Shown piece by piece: positions 1-9,607 of a stretch of DNA of 12,263 bases. This DNA is from an uncultured Coriobacteriaceae bacterium. Lineage in GTDB: Bacteria > Actinomycetota > Coriobacteriia > Coriobacteriales > Atopobiaceae. A program made the translations under genes and the position numbers. Every line of letters begins with the position of its first letter. Position 1 is the stretch's first letter. Below the pieces are notes generated by a model. That model saw nothing but the letters and a program-made list of their open reading frames with translations, was not told the origin of the DNA and did not search any database. Location: contig CACXZL010000097.1 of NCBI GenBank assembly GCA_902772085.1, positions 1 to 12,263 of the forward strand, given 5' to 3'.

Positions 1-957
1 GCTGGCCAGCATGGCGCTGACCAGGGCGATGGGGAAGCCCGTGGCCTTGGAGGCCAGCGCCGACGAACGCGACGTACGCGGGTTGATCTCGATGATGATG
101 TCGCGGTCGTTCACCGGGTCGTGGGCCCACTGCACGTTGGTGCCGCCGATGACCTTGACGGCGTCCACGATGCGGTAGCTCTTCTCCTGCAGGCGATCGA
201 TGGTCTCCTGCGCGATAGTCTGCATGGGAGCCACGCAGAACGAGTCACCCGTGTGGATGCCCATGGGGTCGATATTCTCAATGGTGCATACGGTGATCAT
301 CTTGCCGTTGGCATCGCGGACCACCTCAAACTCGAGCTCCTCCCAGCCAAGGACGGACTCCTCGACCAGCACCTCGTGCACGGGGCTTGCCGCCAGGCCA
401 CGCGCCACCACGCGACGCAGCTCTTCGACGTTGTACACCAGGCCGCCGCCCGTGCCGCCCATGGTGTAGGCAGGACGCAGCACGCACGGGTAGCCCAGCT
501 CGCGGGCAATCTCCACGGCCTCTTCCACCGTGTAGGCCACCTTGCTGCGGGCCATCTCGATGCCAAGGTCGTTCATAAGCTCCTTGAAGGCCTCGCGGTC
601 TTCGCCGCGCTCGATGGCATCTACCTGCACGCCGATGACCTTGACGCCGTACTTCTCAAGCACGCCGGTCTTGGAGAGCTCGCTGGAAAGGTTAAGCGCC
701 GACTGGCCGCCCAGGTTGGGCAGGATGGCATCGGGGCGCTCCTTGGCAATGATGGCCTCGAGGCGGTCGATGTTCAGGGGCTCGATGTAGGTGCGGTCGG
801 CCGTGCCCGGGTCGGTCATGATGGTTGCGGGGTTGGAGTTGACCAGCACGATCTCGTAGCCCAGGTTTCGCAGGGCCTTGCACGCCTGCGTTCCGGAATA
901 GTCAAACTCGCAGGCCTGGCCAATGTTATCTCTCGTACCAACAGACGCTTGGCGCAT
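1..957 (-). CDS. carB: Carbamoyl-phosphate synthase large subunit, N-terminal part (runs off left edge)
   Basis: This is the large subunit of carbamoyl-phosphate synthase, which makes carbamoyl phosphate from bicarbonate, ammonia and 2 ATP for pyrimidine and arginine synthesis. About 319 of the usual ~1070 residues are in the window, covering the pre-ATP-grasp domain and most of the first ATP-grasp (carboxyphosphate) domain. Visible family signatures are EFDYSGTQACKAL, NSNPATIMTDP, the glycine loop YTMGGTGGG, ENIDPMGIHTGDS and EINPRTSRSSALASKATGFPI. I chose the ATG at 957-955 because AAAGG lies 6 nt upstream; an in-frame ATG at 993-991 would add 12 residues but has a poor ribosome site. The N-terminus is odd: the stretch before IGQACEFDYSG reads MRQASVGTRDN, where the family has a beta strand with an (V/I)IGSGPI(V/I)IGQ motif. 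No carA lies upstream. Product identity is secure; the exact start and N-terminal integrity are not. Confidence 0.9.
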   Translation of the reverse strand, partial: MRQASVGTRDNIGQACEFDYSGTQACKALRNLGYEIVLVNSNPATIMTDPGTADRTYIEPLNIDRLEAIIAKERPDAILPNLGGQSALNLSSELSKTGVLEKYGVKVIGVQVDAIERGEDREAFKELMNDLGIEMARSKVAYTVEEAVEIARELGYPCVLRPAYTMGGTGGGLVYNVEELRRVVARGLAASPVHEVLVEESVLGWEELEFEVVRDANGKMITVCTIENIDPMGIHTGDSFCVAPMQTIAQETIDRLQEKSYRIVDAVKVIGGTNVQWAHDPVNDRDIIIEINPRTSRSSALASKATGFPIALVSAMLAS

Positions 958-1195
958 AAGGGGCCTTTGAAAACCCTTGTCGATAATATCCATAACTGGT
1001 CAACTCAATGAACATTGCAACCTAACTGCAATAGATGCAACATTAACGCATAACATTTGCTCAAATATTCCCCACAAACTGGGATTGTGGCACAGGGGAA
1101 GGCGAGGGACGTCTGGCACAGCACAAGACCCACGCCCCTGTGCGCAACGCAAGACCAAAGTGGCACTTTGCCCGATGGCATAGCATTTACAGACA
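958..1195. other. Intergenic region between carB and the PFOR terminator, with inverted repeats
   Basis: No credible gene is seen here. The part next to carB (about 1011-1060) is AT-rich and contains several TGCAA-type words, so it may hold the carB promoter, but no clear -35/-10 pair was found. Two inverted repeats are present. One is CCACAA (1072-1077) with TTGTGG (1085-1090), loop of 7. The other is the longer GCACAGGGG (1090-1098) with CCCCTGTGC (1135-1143). The short ORFs crossing this stretch resemble nothing known. Confidence 0.5.
1090..1143. repeat. Long-range inverted repeat, 9-bp arms
   Basis: GCACAGGGG at 1090-1098 is perfectly complementary to CCCCTGTGC at 1135-1143, separated by 36 nt. 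Inside it, GTCT (1111-1114) can pair with AGAC (about 1126-1129), so the transcript in either direction could fold into an extended imperfect hairpin. There is no U-run next to it, so it does not look like a terminator. On the minus strand it would lie in the leader of carB; a regulatory leader is possible but not shown. Confidence 0.4.
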
Positions 1196-1228
1196 CAAAA
1201 AGGGCCCCGGACGAATCCGGGGCCCTTG
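1196..1228 (-). terminator. Intrinsic terminator of the PFOR gene
   Basis: A perfect 12-bp stem is formed by AAGGGCCCCGGA (1200-1211) and TCCGGGGCCCTT (1216-1227) with a CGAA tetraloop. Read on the minus strand the stem is followed by TTTTTGTG, a short U-tract. It lies about 30 bp after the PFOR stop codon, which is the expected place for a Rho-independent terminator. Confidence 0.88.
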
Positions 1229-1258
1229 GCCTTAGCCGTTTAGAACGTACGCGTCAGC

Positions 1259-4783
<3,525 letters not shown>

Positions 4784-4785
4784 GT

Positions 4786-4794
4786 CCTCTCCTT
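4786..4794 (-). promoter_or_regulatory. Strong Shine-Dalgarno sequence of the PFOR gene
   Basis: AAGGAGAGG on the minus strand sits 2 nt before the ATG at 4783, with its AAGGAG core 5 nt from the start codon. It decides the start against the upstream in-frame start at 4861. Confidence 0.8.
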
Positions 4795-4831
4795 CTACGA
4801 TTTCGTGAGGCTTGCGCTCCCTGCACAAGCC

Positions 4832-4861
4832 ATACTCACACAGAATTAATAATAGCACCAA
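4832..4861 (-). promoter_or_regulatory. Possible promoter of the PFOR gene
   Basis: On the minus strand TTGGTG (4861-4856) and GAGTAT (4837-4832) are separated by 18 nt in a locally AT-rich stretch (TATTATTAATTC). Each hexamer matches the sigma-70-type consensus at only three positions, including the important A and T of the -10. A start near 4825 would give a leader of about 42 nt. The assignment rests on position and weak similarity only. Confidence 0.3.
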
Positions 4862-4934
4862 TCACGTGGCATGCGGGGCGTGTGGGCGTGGTTTGGAAAA
4901 ATGATGTGGTGGACTTTTTGTGAACGAGGTGACT

Positions 4935-5345
4935 GTAGATAATAACGACGCCCCAGATGTTTGAGTTGAGGCTTTGCAGCGGCGCCTGCACGAACTGCTT
5001 TATGAGCGTGGCGAGGTCGGTGTTGAACCCTACGAAGAGCACAGCGGAGAGCAGGCCAAAGTACGCAAGGGTGAGCAGCATGGGGATCATGGTGTTGAAG
5101 GATCCAGCGACTGCGGGAGGTACGCCCTCGCCCAGGTTGATCTTGAGCTTGTCGATGCTCGAGAGCTTGATAAAGAGGGCCGTTGCCAGAAAGCCGATAA
5201 TGATGGCTCCAAACAGGCCGCTCGTGCCCGTGTTTGCCGTGGAGAACACGCCGCTGGCCATACCGGTTACGTCGTTCACCACGACCTCAACGCTCTGAGG
5301 CATGGTTACGAAGAACGATGCGATGGCCACGACCACACAGGCAAT
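4935..5345 (-). pseudogene. Internal fragment of a PTS cellobiose/lactose-type EIIC permease
   Basis: About 137 residues of a membrane component EIIC of the PTS lactose/cellobiose family are readable, where a full protein has roughly 420-450. The fragment has hydrophobic segments resembling transmembrane helices: IACVVVAIASFFVTM, the stretch around GLFGAIIIGFLATALF, that around MIPMLLTLAYFGLLSAVLF, and a last one ending WGVVIIY. The family-typical NTSGLFGAI-like stretch and the INLGEGVPPAVAGSFNTMIP stretch support the call. The N-terminal part is missing and is replaced in frame by GH1 sequence. The C-terminal part, including the region after WGVVIIY that normally continues into a W-F-F-G-(I/L)-H-G motif, is also missing. 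The frame then runs through about 30 unrelated residues to a stop at 4836 inside the presumed PFOR promoter. It cannot form a working transporter. It was presumably the sugar permease of the same operon as the GH1 gene. Confidence 0.82.
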
Positions 5346-5970
5346 GTCGTGCTCGTAGCGCTGCTCCGGCTCCACGATAGGCTCGTTGAAGGTAAACCAG
5401 TGCTCGATCTCCTGGCCGAACTCGGCAAACGCCGTAGCGGCATACGTGGCATACGCCTCCACGACCTCGCGGCTCTCCCAGCCACCGCGACGCAGCAGGT
5501 AGGCCGGCATGTCGAAGTGGTAAAGGTTCACGAATGGCTCGATTCCCGCCTCGCGCGCCGTTGCGAAGAGCTTGTGGTAGTAGGCAACTCCCTCGGGATT
5601 CAGCTTGCCATCTGCATTCATGAGGCGGGCCCGCTTCGCGCGCCACAGAAAAGAGCTTGTGGTAGTAGGCAACTCCCTCGGGATTCAGCTTGCCATCTGC
5701 ATTCATGAGGCGGGACCACTGGATGGACGTACGCGCCGACTGAAAGCCGAGTGAGGCAAAGAGCTCGAAGTCCTCCTGCATGTGGCGCGTCATGTCGTTG
5801 CCACCGTAGGAGCCCACGCGGTTGTGGAATGCGCCGAGGTCTAGGTTTGACCAAGTGTCCCAGATGTTTTCAATCTTGCCAAAGGACTGCCATGCGCTCT
5901 CCGTTTGCGGGCCAGAGAGAGCCGCGCCAAAGAAGAAGTCGTTGGGCAATGTGATGGGTTTGGTGTTCAT
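5346..5970 (-). pseudogene. Broken GH1 6-phospho-beta-glucosidase gene
   Basis: This was a glycoside hydrolase family 1 enzyme, probably a 6-phospho-beta-glucosidase that cleaves PTS-imported beta-glucosides. The start at ATG 5970-5968 has AAAGGAAC just upstream, and the N-terminus LPNDFFFGAALSGPQTESAW is typical of the family. The frame is good for 114 residues, to 5629. There an 85-bp tandem duplication (85 is not a multiple of 3) throws it out of frame. The correct reading resumes in another frame with EAGIEPFVNLYHFDMP and reaches the acid/base motif WFTFNEPIVEPEQRY. About ten residues later, near 5350, it passes in frame into PTS EIIC sequence. The rest, including the nucleophile (I/V)TENG region, is gone; roughly 200 of ~470 residues remain. 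The divergent GntR-type gene at 6129 is its likely former regulator. It is a pseudogene on this sequence unless the duplication is an assembly error; the C-terminal loss would disable it anyway. Confidence 0.87.
5545..5714. repeat. 85-bp tandem duplication inside the GH1 gene
   Basis: Unit A is 5545-5629 and unit B is 5630-5714. The 64 nt at 5566-5629 and 5651-5714 are identical. All differences (6 positions) are clustered in the other 21 nt: 5545-5565 versus 5630-5650, one in the middle and five at the junction-distal end. In protein terms the copies read KLFATAREAG and KLFSVAREAG. The unit length causes a frameshift. The clustered differences suggest recombination between two similar genes or strain variants, rather than simple slippage. 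Confidence 0.93.
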
Positions 5971-6090
5971 GGTGTTCCTTTCTTTCGCATGACTACAGAT
6001 TTAGCGCTCTTAATTTTATTTGCAAGTGCTTTATCTTATTTCTTTAAACGGTTATTTTGCGCCCATGAGCGGCAGGCGGAGGTCGTTTCG

Positions 6091-6123
6091 TATAATAAAG
6101 AAATTACACAGTTCGAAGAGGAG
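6091..6123 (+). promoter_or_regulatory. -10 box and ribosome binding site of the GntR-type regulator
   Basis: TATAAT occurs at 6091-6096, a perfect -10 hexamer, but no recognisable -35 lies 16-18 nt upstream. AAGAGGAG (6116-6123) is a good Shine-Dalgarno sequence 5 nt before the ATG at 6129. The 158-bp space to the divergent GH1 start at 5970 is AT-rich and should hold both promoters and the operator. No clear palindromic operator was found in it. Confidence 0.5.
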
Positions 6124-6128
6124 CACCG

Positions 6129-6848
6129 ATGAGCAAATATGGGGATCTAGCAGCTGCATTACGCTCTGCAATAGAAAGTGGGGCATACGGTGCGGGCGAG
6201 CGACTCCCCACGACCCCCGAGCTTTGCGAGATATACCACGTGAGCAATACCACGGTAAAGAAGGCGCTGGACGAGCTGGAGCAACTGGGGCTCATTGCAC
6301 GCCGTCGCGGATCGGGCATCTTCGTAAAGAGCACCCCATCGCTGCGCTCCGGCAAAACCGACAAGAGCTTTTCTCAGCAGATGACCGGCTTTACGGCCGA
6401 GTTTGCACAAACGAACGTTGCGGTTACCAGCGAGGTGCACGACTTCACCATCTTGCATCCAAACCAGATCGTCGCAGAGGCTCTCGATATAAGCACCGAG
6501 GATTTTGTGTACTATATCTGCCGTGTACGCCTCGCTAACAAAATCCCGAGCAACGTGGAGTACACCTACATGCCTTTGGGCCTGATCCCGGGTCTACTTG
6601 AAAAGCATCTTTATGGCTCAATCTACCAATATATAGAACAGGACCTGGGACTGAAGATTGGCAGTGCACATCGCATCCTGCGTGCCGTGCTCCCTACCAC
6701 CGACGAGAAAGAATGGCTGCGACTCTCTCCAGGCGACCCGCTCTTTGAGGTAAGGCAGGTCGCATACTTGGATGACGGAACACCCTTTGAGTATTCCACT
6801 ACGCGCCATATCAGCAGCTATAAGTTCTATGTGGTAAGCACGCACTGA
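6129..6848 (+). CDS. GntR/HutC-family transcriptional regulator with UTRA ligand domain
   Basis: A DNA-binding repressor or activator of the HutC subfamily of GntR proteins, 239 aa, the usual length. Residues about 5-67 form the winged helix-turn-helix (RLPTTPELCEIYHVSNTTVKKALDELEQLGLIARRRGSGIFV is spread over residues 25-66). Residues about 80-235 form the UTRA domain that binds a sugar phosphate or similar effector. Typical UTRA signatures are VEYTYMPLGLIPGL and the C-terminal PLFEVRQVAYLDDGTPFEY. It is transcribed away from the GH1/EIIC remnants, so by position it is probably the BglR-like regulator of that beta-glucoside operon, now left without intact targets nearby. It overlaps nothing and lies 20 bp before gluQRS, which likely shares its transcript. 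The function class is certain; the effector is inferred only from the neighbours. Confidence 0.93.
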   Translation: MSKYGDLAAALRSAIESGAYGAGERLPTTPELCEIYHVSNTTVKKALDELEQLGLIARRRGSGIFVKSTPSLRSGKTDKSFSQQMTGFTAEFAQTNVAVTSEVHDFTILHPNQIVAEALDISTEDFVYYICRVRLANKIPSNVEYTYMPLGLIPGLLEKHLYGSIYQYIEQDLGLKIGSAHRILRAVLPTTDEKEWLRLSPGDPLFEVRQVAYLDDGTPFEYSTTRHISSYKFYVVSTH

Positions 6849-6868
6849 CGGCTAGAGAGGAGCAGAGG

Positions 6869-7828
6869 TTGAACGATACCGTAGTGGGACGTTTTGCGCC
6901 TACGCCATCGGGTCGCATGCATGCGGGCAACGTATTTGCCGCGCTCATGGCTTGGCTTGGCGTGCGTTCGGCGGGCGGGCGGATGGTGCTTCGCATAGAA
7001 GACCTCGACCCGCGTGGCAACCGGCCCGACGCTACGCGCTTGTTGCTCGATGATCTGCACTGGTTGGGATTGGACTGGGACGAGGGACCGTACTACCAGA
7101 GCGAACGCGGCGAGATCTATGCGGAAGCGCTTCGGCGGCTGGAGCAAGATGGTCTCACCTATCCATGCTTTTGTACGCGAGCTGAATTGCATGCAGCATC
7201 GGCTCCTCACGCTTCGGATGGCACCTTTGTGTACGTTGGCACGTGCAGGAATCTTTCGGCTGAGCAGGTTGCGGAAAAGGCGCAGGTACGGCCCCCTGCA
7301 ACGCGCTTACGCGTGCCGGATGCAGACGATCTGACCGGCGTTATAGAGTTCCACGACCTCGTGTATGGGCCACAGCGCGAGGTGCTTGCACGCGATTGCG
7401 GGGATTTTCTTGTGCGGCGCAGCGATGGAGTGGTGGCCTACCAGCTGGCAGTAGTGGTGGACGATGCGCTCATGGGGGTGAATCAGGTCGTGCGCGGGCA
7501 CGATCTTTTGGGTTCGTCCGCGCGGCAAATCTACCTGCAGCGATTGCTCGGTTACCCGCAGCCCGTCTACGCACATGTGCCTTTGCTCGTGGCAGCGGAT
7601 GGTCGTCGCCTCTCCAAGCGTGACAAGGACCTCGACCTTGGCGAGATACGCGCGCATGAGGCGTCGCCGAAGCACTTGCTGGGACTCCTCGCCGCCACAG
7701 CGGGACTTGCTGAGTGCGGCGAGGAGTTGAGCGCCGGCGAACTCGTGAATCGTTTCTCTTGGGAGCGCGTGGCGGCACACGCGCAAAAAGAGAGCTTGTT
7801 TGCCCCCGATGCCTACCAGAAGAGCTAG
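6869..7828 (+). CDS. gluQRS: Glutamyl-Q tRNA(Asp) synthetase
   Basis: GluQRS is a truncated glutamyl-tRNA synthetase paralogue. It activates glutamate and attaches it to the queuosine base at position 34 of tRNA(Asp), in the cytoplasm. The 319-aa product has the class I catalytic core: HAGN (18-21) is the HIGH-type motif in FAPTPSGRMHAGN, and RLSKRD (247-252) is the KMSKS-type motif. The zinc site is visible as C100-x-C102 with Y122 and C126. There is no anticodon-binding domain, which distinguishes it from GltX. The start is TTG at 6869 with GAGAGGAG about 6 nt before it; no better ATG precedes the conserved VGRFAPTPSG. It follows the GntR-type gene by 20 bp, suggesting one operon. No terminator is obvious after the stop. 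Confidence 0.93.
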   Translation: MNDTVVGRFAPTPSGRMHAGNVFAALMAWLGVRSAGGRMVLRIEDLDPRGNRPDATRLLLDDLHWLGLDWDEGPYYQSERGEIYAEALRRLEQDGLTYPCFCTRAELHAASAPHASDGTFVYVGTCRNLSAEQVAEKAQVRPPATRLRVPDADDLTGVIEFHDLVYGPQREVLARDCGDFLVRRSDGVVAYQLAVVVDDALMGVNQVVRGHDLLGSSARQIYLQRLLGYPQPVYAHVPLLVAADGRRLSKRDKDLDLGEIRAHEASPKHLLGLLAATAGLAECGEELSAGELVNRFSWERVAAHAQKESLFAPDAYQKS

Positions 7829-7863
7829 TGCGACGTCTTTGAAATAATGGGGAGCTTGCCATT

Positions 7864-7945
7864 GGCGGTGTACCCAGCGGTAGGCGCTCCGCCGTTAGGA
7901 GGGAAGACTATGCCAGTTCGGGGGTAGGCATAATGGGAGTATACT
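7864..7945 (+). promoter_or_regulatory. Possible promoter/structured leader upstream of the nicotinamidase-like gene
   Basis: The 190 bp between gluQRS and the next gene hold two inverted repeats: GGCGG (7864-7868) with CCGCC (7889-7893), and TATGCC (7909-7914) with GGCATA (7927-7932). Two -10-like hexamers follow, CATAAT (7929-7934) and TATACT (7940-7945), neither with a good -35. The TATGCC/GGCATA palindrome overlapping a -10 would suit an operator. No known riboswitch consensus was recognised. Confidence 0.25.
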
Positions 7946-8018
7946 TGCGAACGCAGGTTGCCATGCACGGTTTTGCGCTCCTGCAGGTGTGAAGGCCCAC
8001 GATTGCGAGGTCACAAAC

Positions 8019-8546
8019 ATGAGAAGGATGCTAGTTGTTGTAGACATGCAGAACGACTTCATTGACGCAGCGCTTGGAACTGCCGAGGCAGTTGCCATCG
8101 TCGATGCCGTGAAGGAGAAGATTCGCTCATACCCTATAGAAAACGTTATTGCCACCATGGACACACACGGCGAGAATTACTTGGAGACACAGGAAGGTCG
8201 CAACTTACCCGTCACACATTGCGTGAAGGGCAGCGACGGTTGGAAGATTCGCCCCGACATTGCGACTCTACTTGACGGTGCGAAGATCTATGAGAAGCCC
8301 ACTTTTGGCAGCACGGCACTGGCGACCGACCTGCAGACGCTTTCCCAGAGCGAGGACATTGAGCTGGAGCTGATTGGCCTGTGTACAGACATCTGCGTAG
8401 TCTCAAACGCGCTGCTCCTGAAGGCCTACATGCCCGAGGTGAGAATCTCCGTCGACGCATCCTGCTGCGCTGGCGTCACACCGGAGAAGCACCTAGCGGC
8501 GCTCGAAACCATGCGATCTTGCCAAGTGAATGTGACAAACGCCTAG
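8019..8546 (+). CDS. Nicotinamidase/isochorismatase-family cysteine hydrolase
   Basis: A 175-aa cysteine hydrolase of the isochorismatase-like fold, most similar in layout to nicotinamidases, which hydrolyse nicotinamide to nicotinate and ammonia for NAD salvage. The catalytic triad is visible: D9 in VVVDMQNDF, K70 in HCVKGSDGW, and C126 in GLCTDICVVSNAL. The metal-binding residues of nicotinamidases are represented by D48-x-H50 and H67. The conserved C-terminal part (VRISVDASCCAGVTPEKHLAALETM) is present. I take the ATG at 8019, with GAGG 8 nt upstream; a GTG start at 7989 would add 10 residues with no ribosome site and no family similarity. The gene stands alone between gluQRS and convergent Rpn genes. 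Substrate specificity within the family cannot be fixed from sequence alone, so no gene symbol is given. Confidence 0.88.
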   Translation: MRRMLVVVDMQNDFIDAALGTAEAVAIVDAVKEKIRSYPIENVIATMDTHGENYLETQEGRNLPVTHCVKGSDGWKIRPDIATLLDGAKIYEKPTFGSTALATDLQTLSQSEDIELELIGLCTDICVVSNALLLKAYMPEVRISVDASCCAGVTPEKHLAALETMRSCQVNVTNA

Positions 8547-8567
8547 CACGATCCCCTATCAAATGGA

Positions 8568-8611
8568 AAGAGGCGGCAGAACTGCTGCTCCATCCCCTGC
8601 CTTGCCCTCTT
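8568..8611. terminator. Possible hairpin terminator between convergent genes
   Basis: AAGAGG (8568-8573) pairs with CCTCTT (8606-8611), and GGCAG (8575-8579) pairs with CTGCC (8597-8601), with an asymmetric internal bulge and a 17-nt loop. It sits between the plus-strand hydrolase and the minus-strand Rpn gene, where a terminator is expected. Neither side has a good U-run, so the call is weak. Confidence 0.3.
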
Positions 8612-8685
8612 AAAACAATGCGCAATGAGTTTTTGCCCATGTATCAAACACTCAAAGGCAGAGCCCACCTTCTTTAAATCTTTAA

Positions 8686-9495
8686 CTACGACGCGTCCCG
8701 CAGCATGGCGAGGTACTTCTCTCGACCTGCTTCGGGCACGCGCAGTTTCTCCAACGCCGTTAGAGCCGATAAGCCCATGGTCTCCATCAGGCTCCGCACG
8801 TTCTCGAGCAGAGTCTTTCTGGAACCGTACTCGGCACCTTCGTCATAAATCTCCTGGCTTATGCTATCCATGTCGCTCTTTCCCTGTTTTGTCCTCTTGG
8901 GGTGTTGTACCCTCTTTCTAAGCAAGTCGTCCTCGATCTTGCTTGGGTCGCTCTCGCAGAAGTCGGCCATAAGGCTCCCGAGCTCGTCATTACCACGATA
9001 GGACGCGTTGACGTAGAGGAAGCGCGTCCCGTTGCAGAGGGGCGTGCCGTCCCTCTCCTCCGCGTACGAGTAGGCTCTCGTCGCACGCCTCGACCCGTCC
9101 GAATCCCTCTCCAGCACCACCACGACCCAGTGCCTCGGCAGGTCAGCGTAATCCGCGCCAGCCTTCAGGAAGTCCAGATCCATTGCCGAACCATAGAAAC
9201 GGAACCGCAGGGGATCTAGGTCTTCGCCCCTCTGCACCTCCATGTCGTATTGGGCACCCTCTCCGTCTGTCGCAAACGCGTCGAGTATCGCCGAGTGCGC
9301 CCCCGTAACCGACTTAAGGTCACGCTGCGTCTCCTCGCTGATTCTCCGATTCCTTGAGGCGCGCAGACCAAGGAATATGTCACGCAGGCTCCTACATAAA
9401 CGCCACTTCGTTTGCGCTCCAACCGTTGTAGATCCAGCAAGGTATATCGCCCAAGAAAGCCTGATAAAGCCCCCGAAGCTCCTCTTCCTGTTCAC
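8686..9495 (-). CDS. Rpn-family PD-(D/E)XK nuclease / transposase-like protein, doubtful N-terminus
   Basis: A 269-aa open frame belonging to the PD-(D/E)XK nuclease family annotated as Rpn (recombination-promoting nuclease) or transposase-like. Proteins of this group are DNA endonucleases that raise RecA-independent recombination. Recognisable parts are the nuclease core with D72 and the E86-x-Q88 motif in YDMEVQRG, the following FRFYGSAMDLDFLKAG helix, ADLPRHWVVVVLERD, FLYVNASYRGNDELG, and the C-terminal helices ending LRVPEAGREKYLAML. Residues 1 to about 30 do not look like the family, the start would be GTG at 9495, and an alternative frame in this part has coding character. The gene may therefore be 5'-damaged, or its real start may lie further in. 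It lies downstream of a second, different Rpn gene on the same strand, with 112 bp between them. Confidence 0.72.
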   Translation of the reverse strand: MNRKRSFGGFIRLSWAIYLAGSTTVGAQTKWRLCRSLRDIFLGLRASRNRRISEETQRDLKSVTGAHSAILDAFATDGEGAQYDMEVQRGEDLDPLRFRFYGSAMDLDFLKAGADYADLPRHWVVVVLERDSDGSRRATRAYSYAEERDGTPLCNGTRFLYVNASYRGNDELGSLMADFCESDPSKIEDDLLRKRVQHPKRTKQGKSDMDSISQEIYDEGAEYGSRKTLLENVRSLMETMGLSALTALEKLRVPEAGREKYLAMLRDAS

Positions 9496-9551
9496 CCGTG
9501 GGGAAAACCCGAGTCTGCCAAGACGTCAAAGAGCGCGTCCGTGCTGGTCAT
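9392..9551 (-). pseudogene. Possible frameshifted small gene fragment
   Basis: The reading MTSTDALFDVLADSGFP starts at ATG 9551 and hits a stop at 9492. If one base is removed from the C4 run (9500-9503), the frame continues as TGEQEEELRGLYQAFLGDIP and WIYNGWSANEVAFM, to a TAG at 9394-9392. The composition looks protein-like and overlaps the doubtful N-terminus of the Rpn gene. I do not recognise the family. It could equally be chance in GC-rich DNA. Confidence 0.25.
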
Positions 9552-9607
9552 ATCCCTGGCGTATGACCGCGTCGTCCAGCCCTATTTCGGCTCTTGCAAC
9601 GCCGGCG

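Noticed and set aside
121..1011. 296-codon plus-strand frame opposite carB
   Set aside because: carB motifs are unmistakable on the minus strand. This frame has no family likeness.
994..1195. PyrR-type attenuator upstream of carB
   Set aside because: No PyrR-binding loop consensus or antiterminator/terminator pair could be made out; only unassigned inverted repeats are present.
5545..5714. 85-bp direct repeat considered as att sites or transposon target duplication
   Set aside because: The copies are directly adjacent with no element between them, and they lie inside GH1 coding sequence.
5971..6128. GntR-type operator palindrome between the divergent genes
   Set aside because: No convincing GT-N-TA-N-AC-like symmetric site was found; only AT-rich sequence with a TATAAT.
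7829..8018. Riboswitch or tRNA in the space after gluQRS
   Set aside because: No cloverleaf, CCA end or known aptamer consensus was found; only short palindromes.
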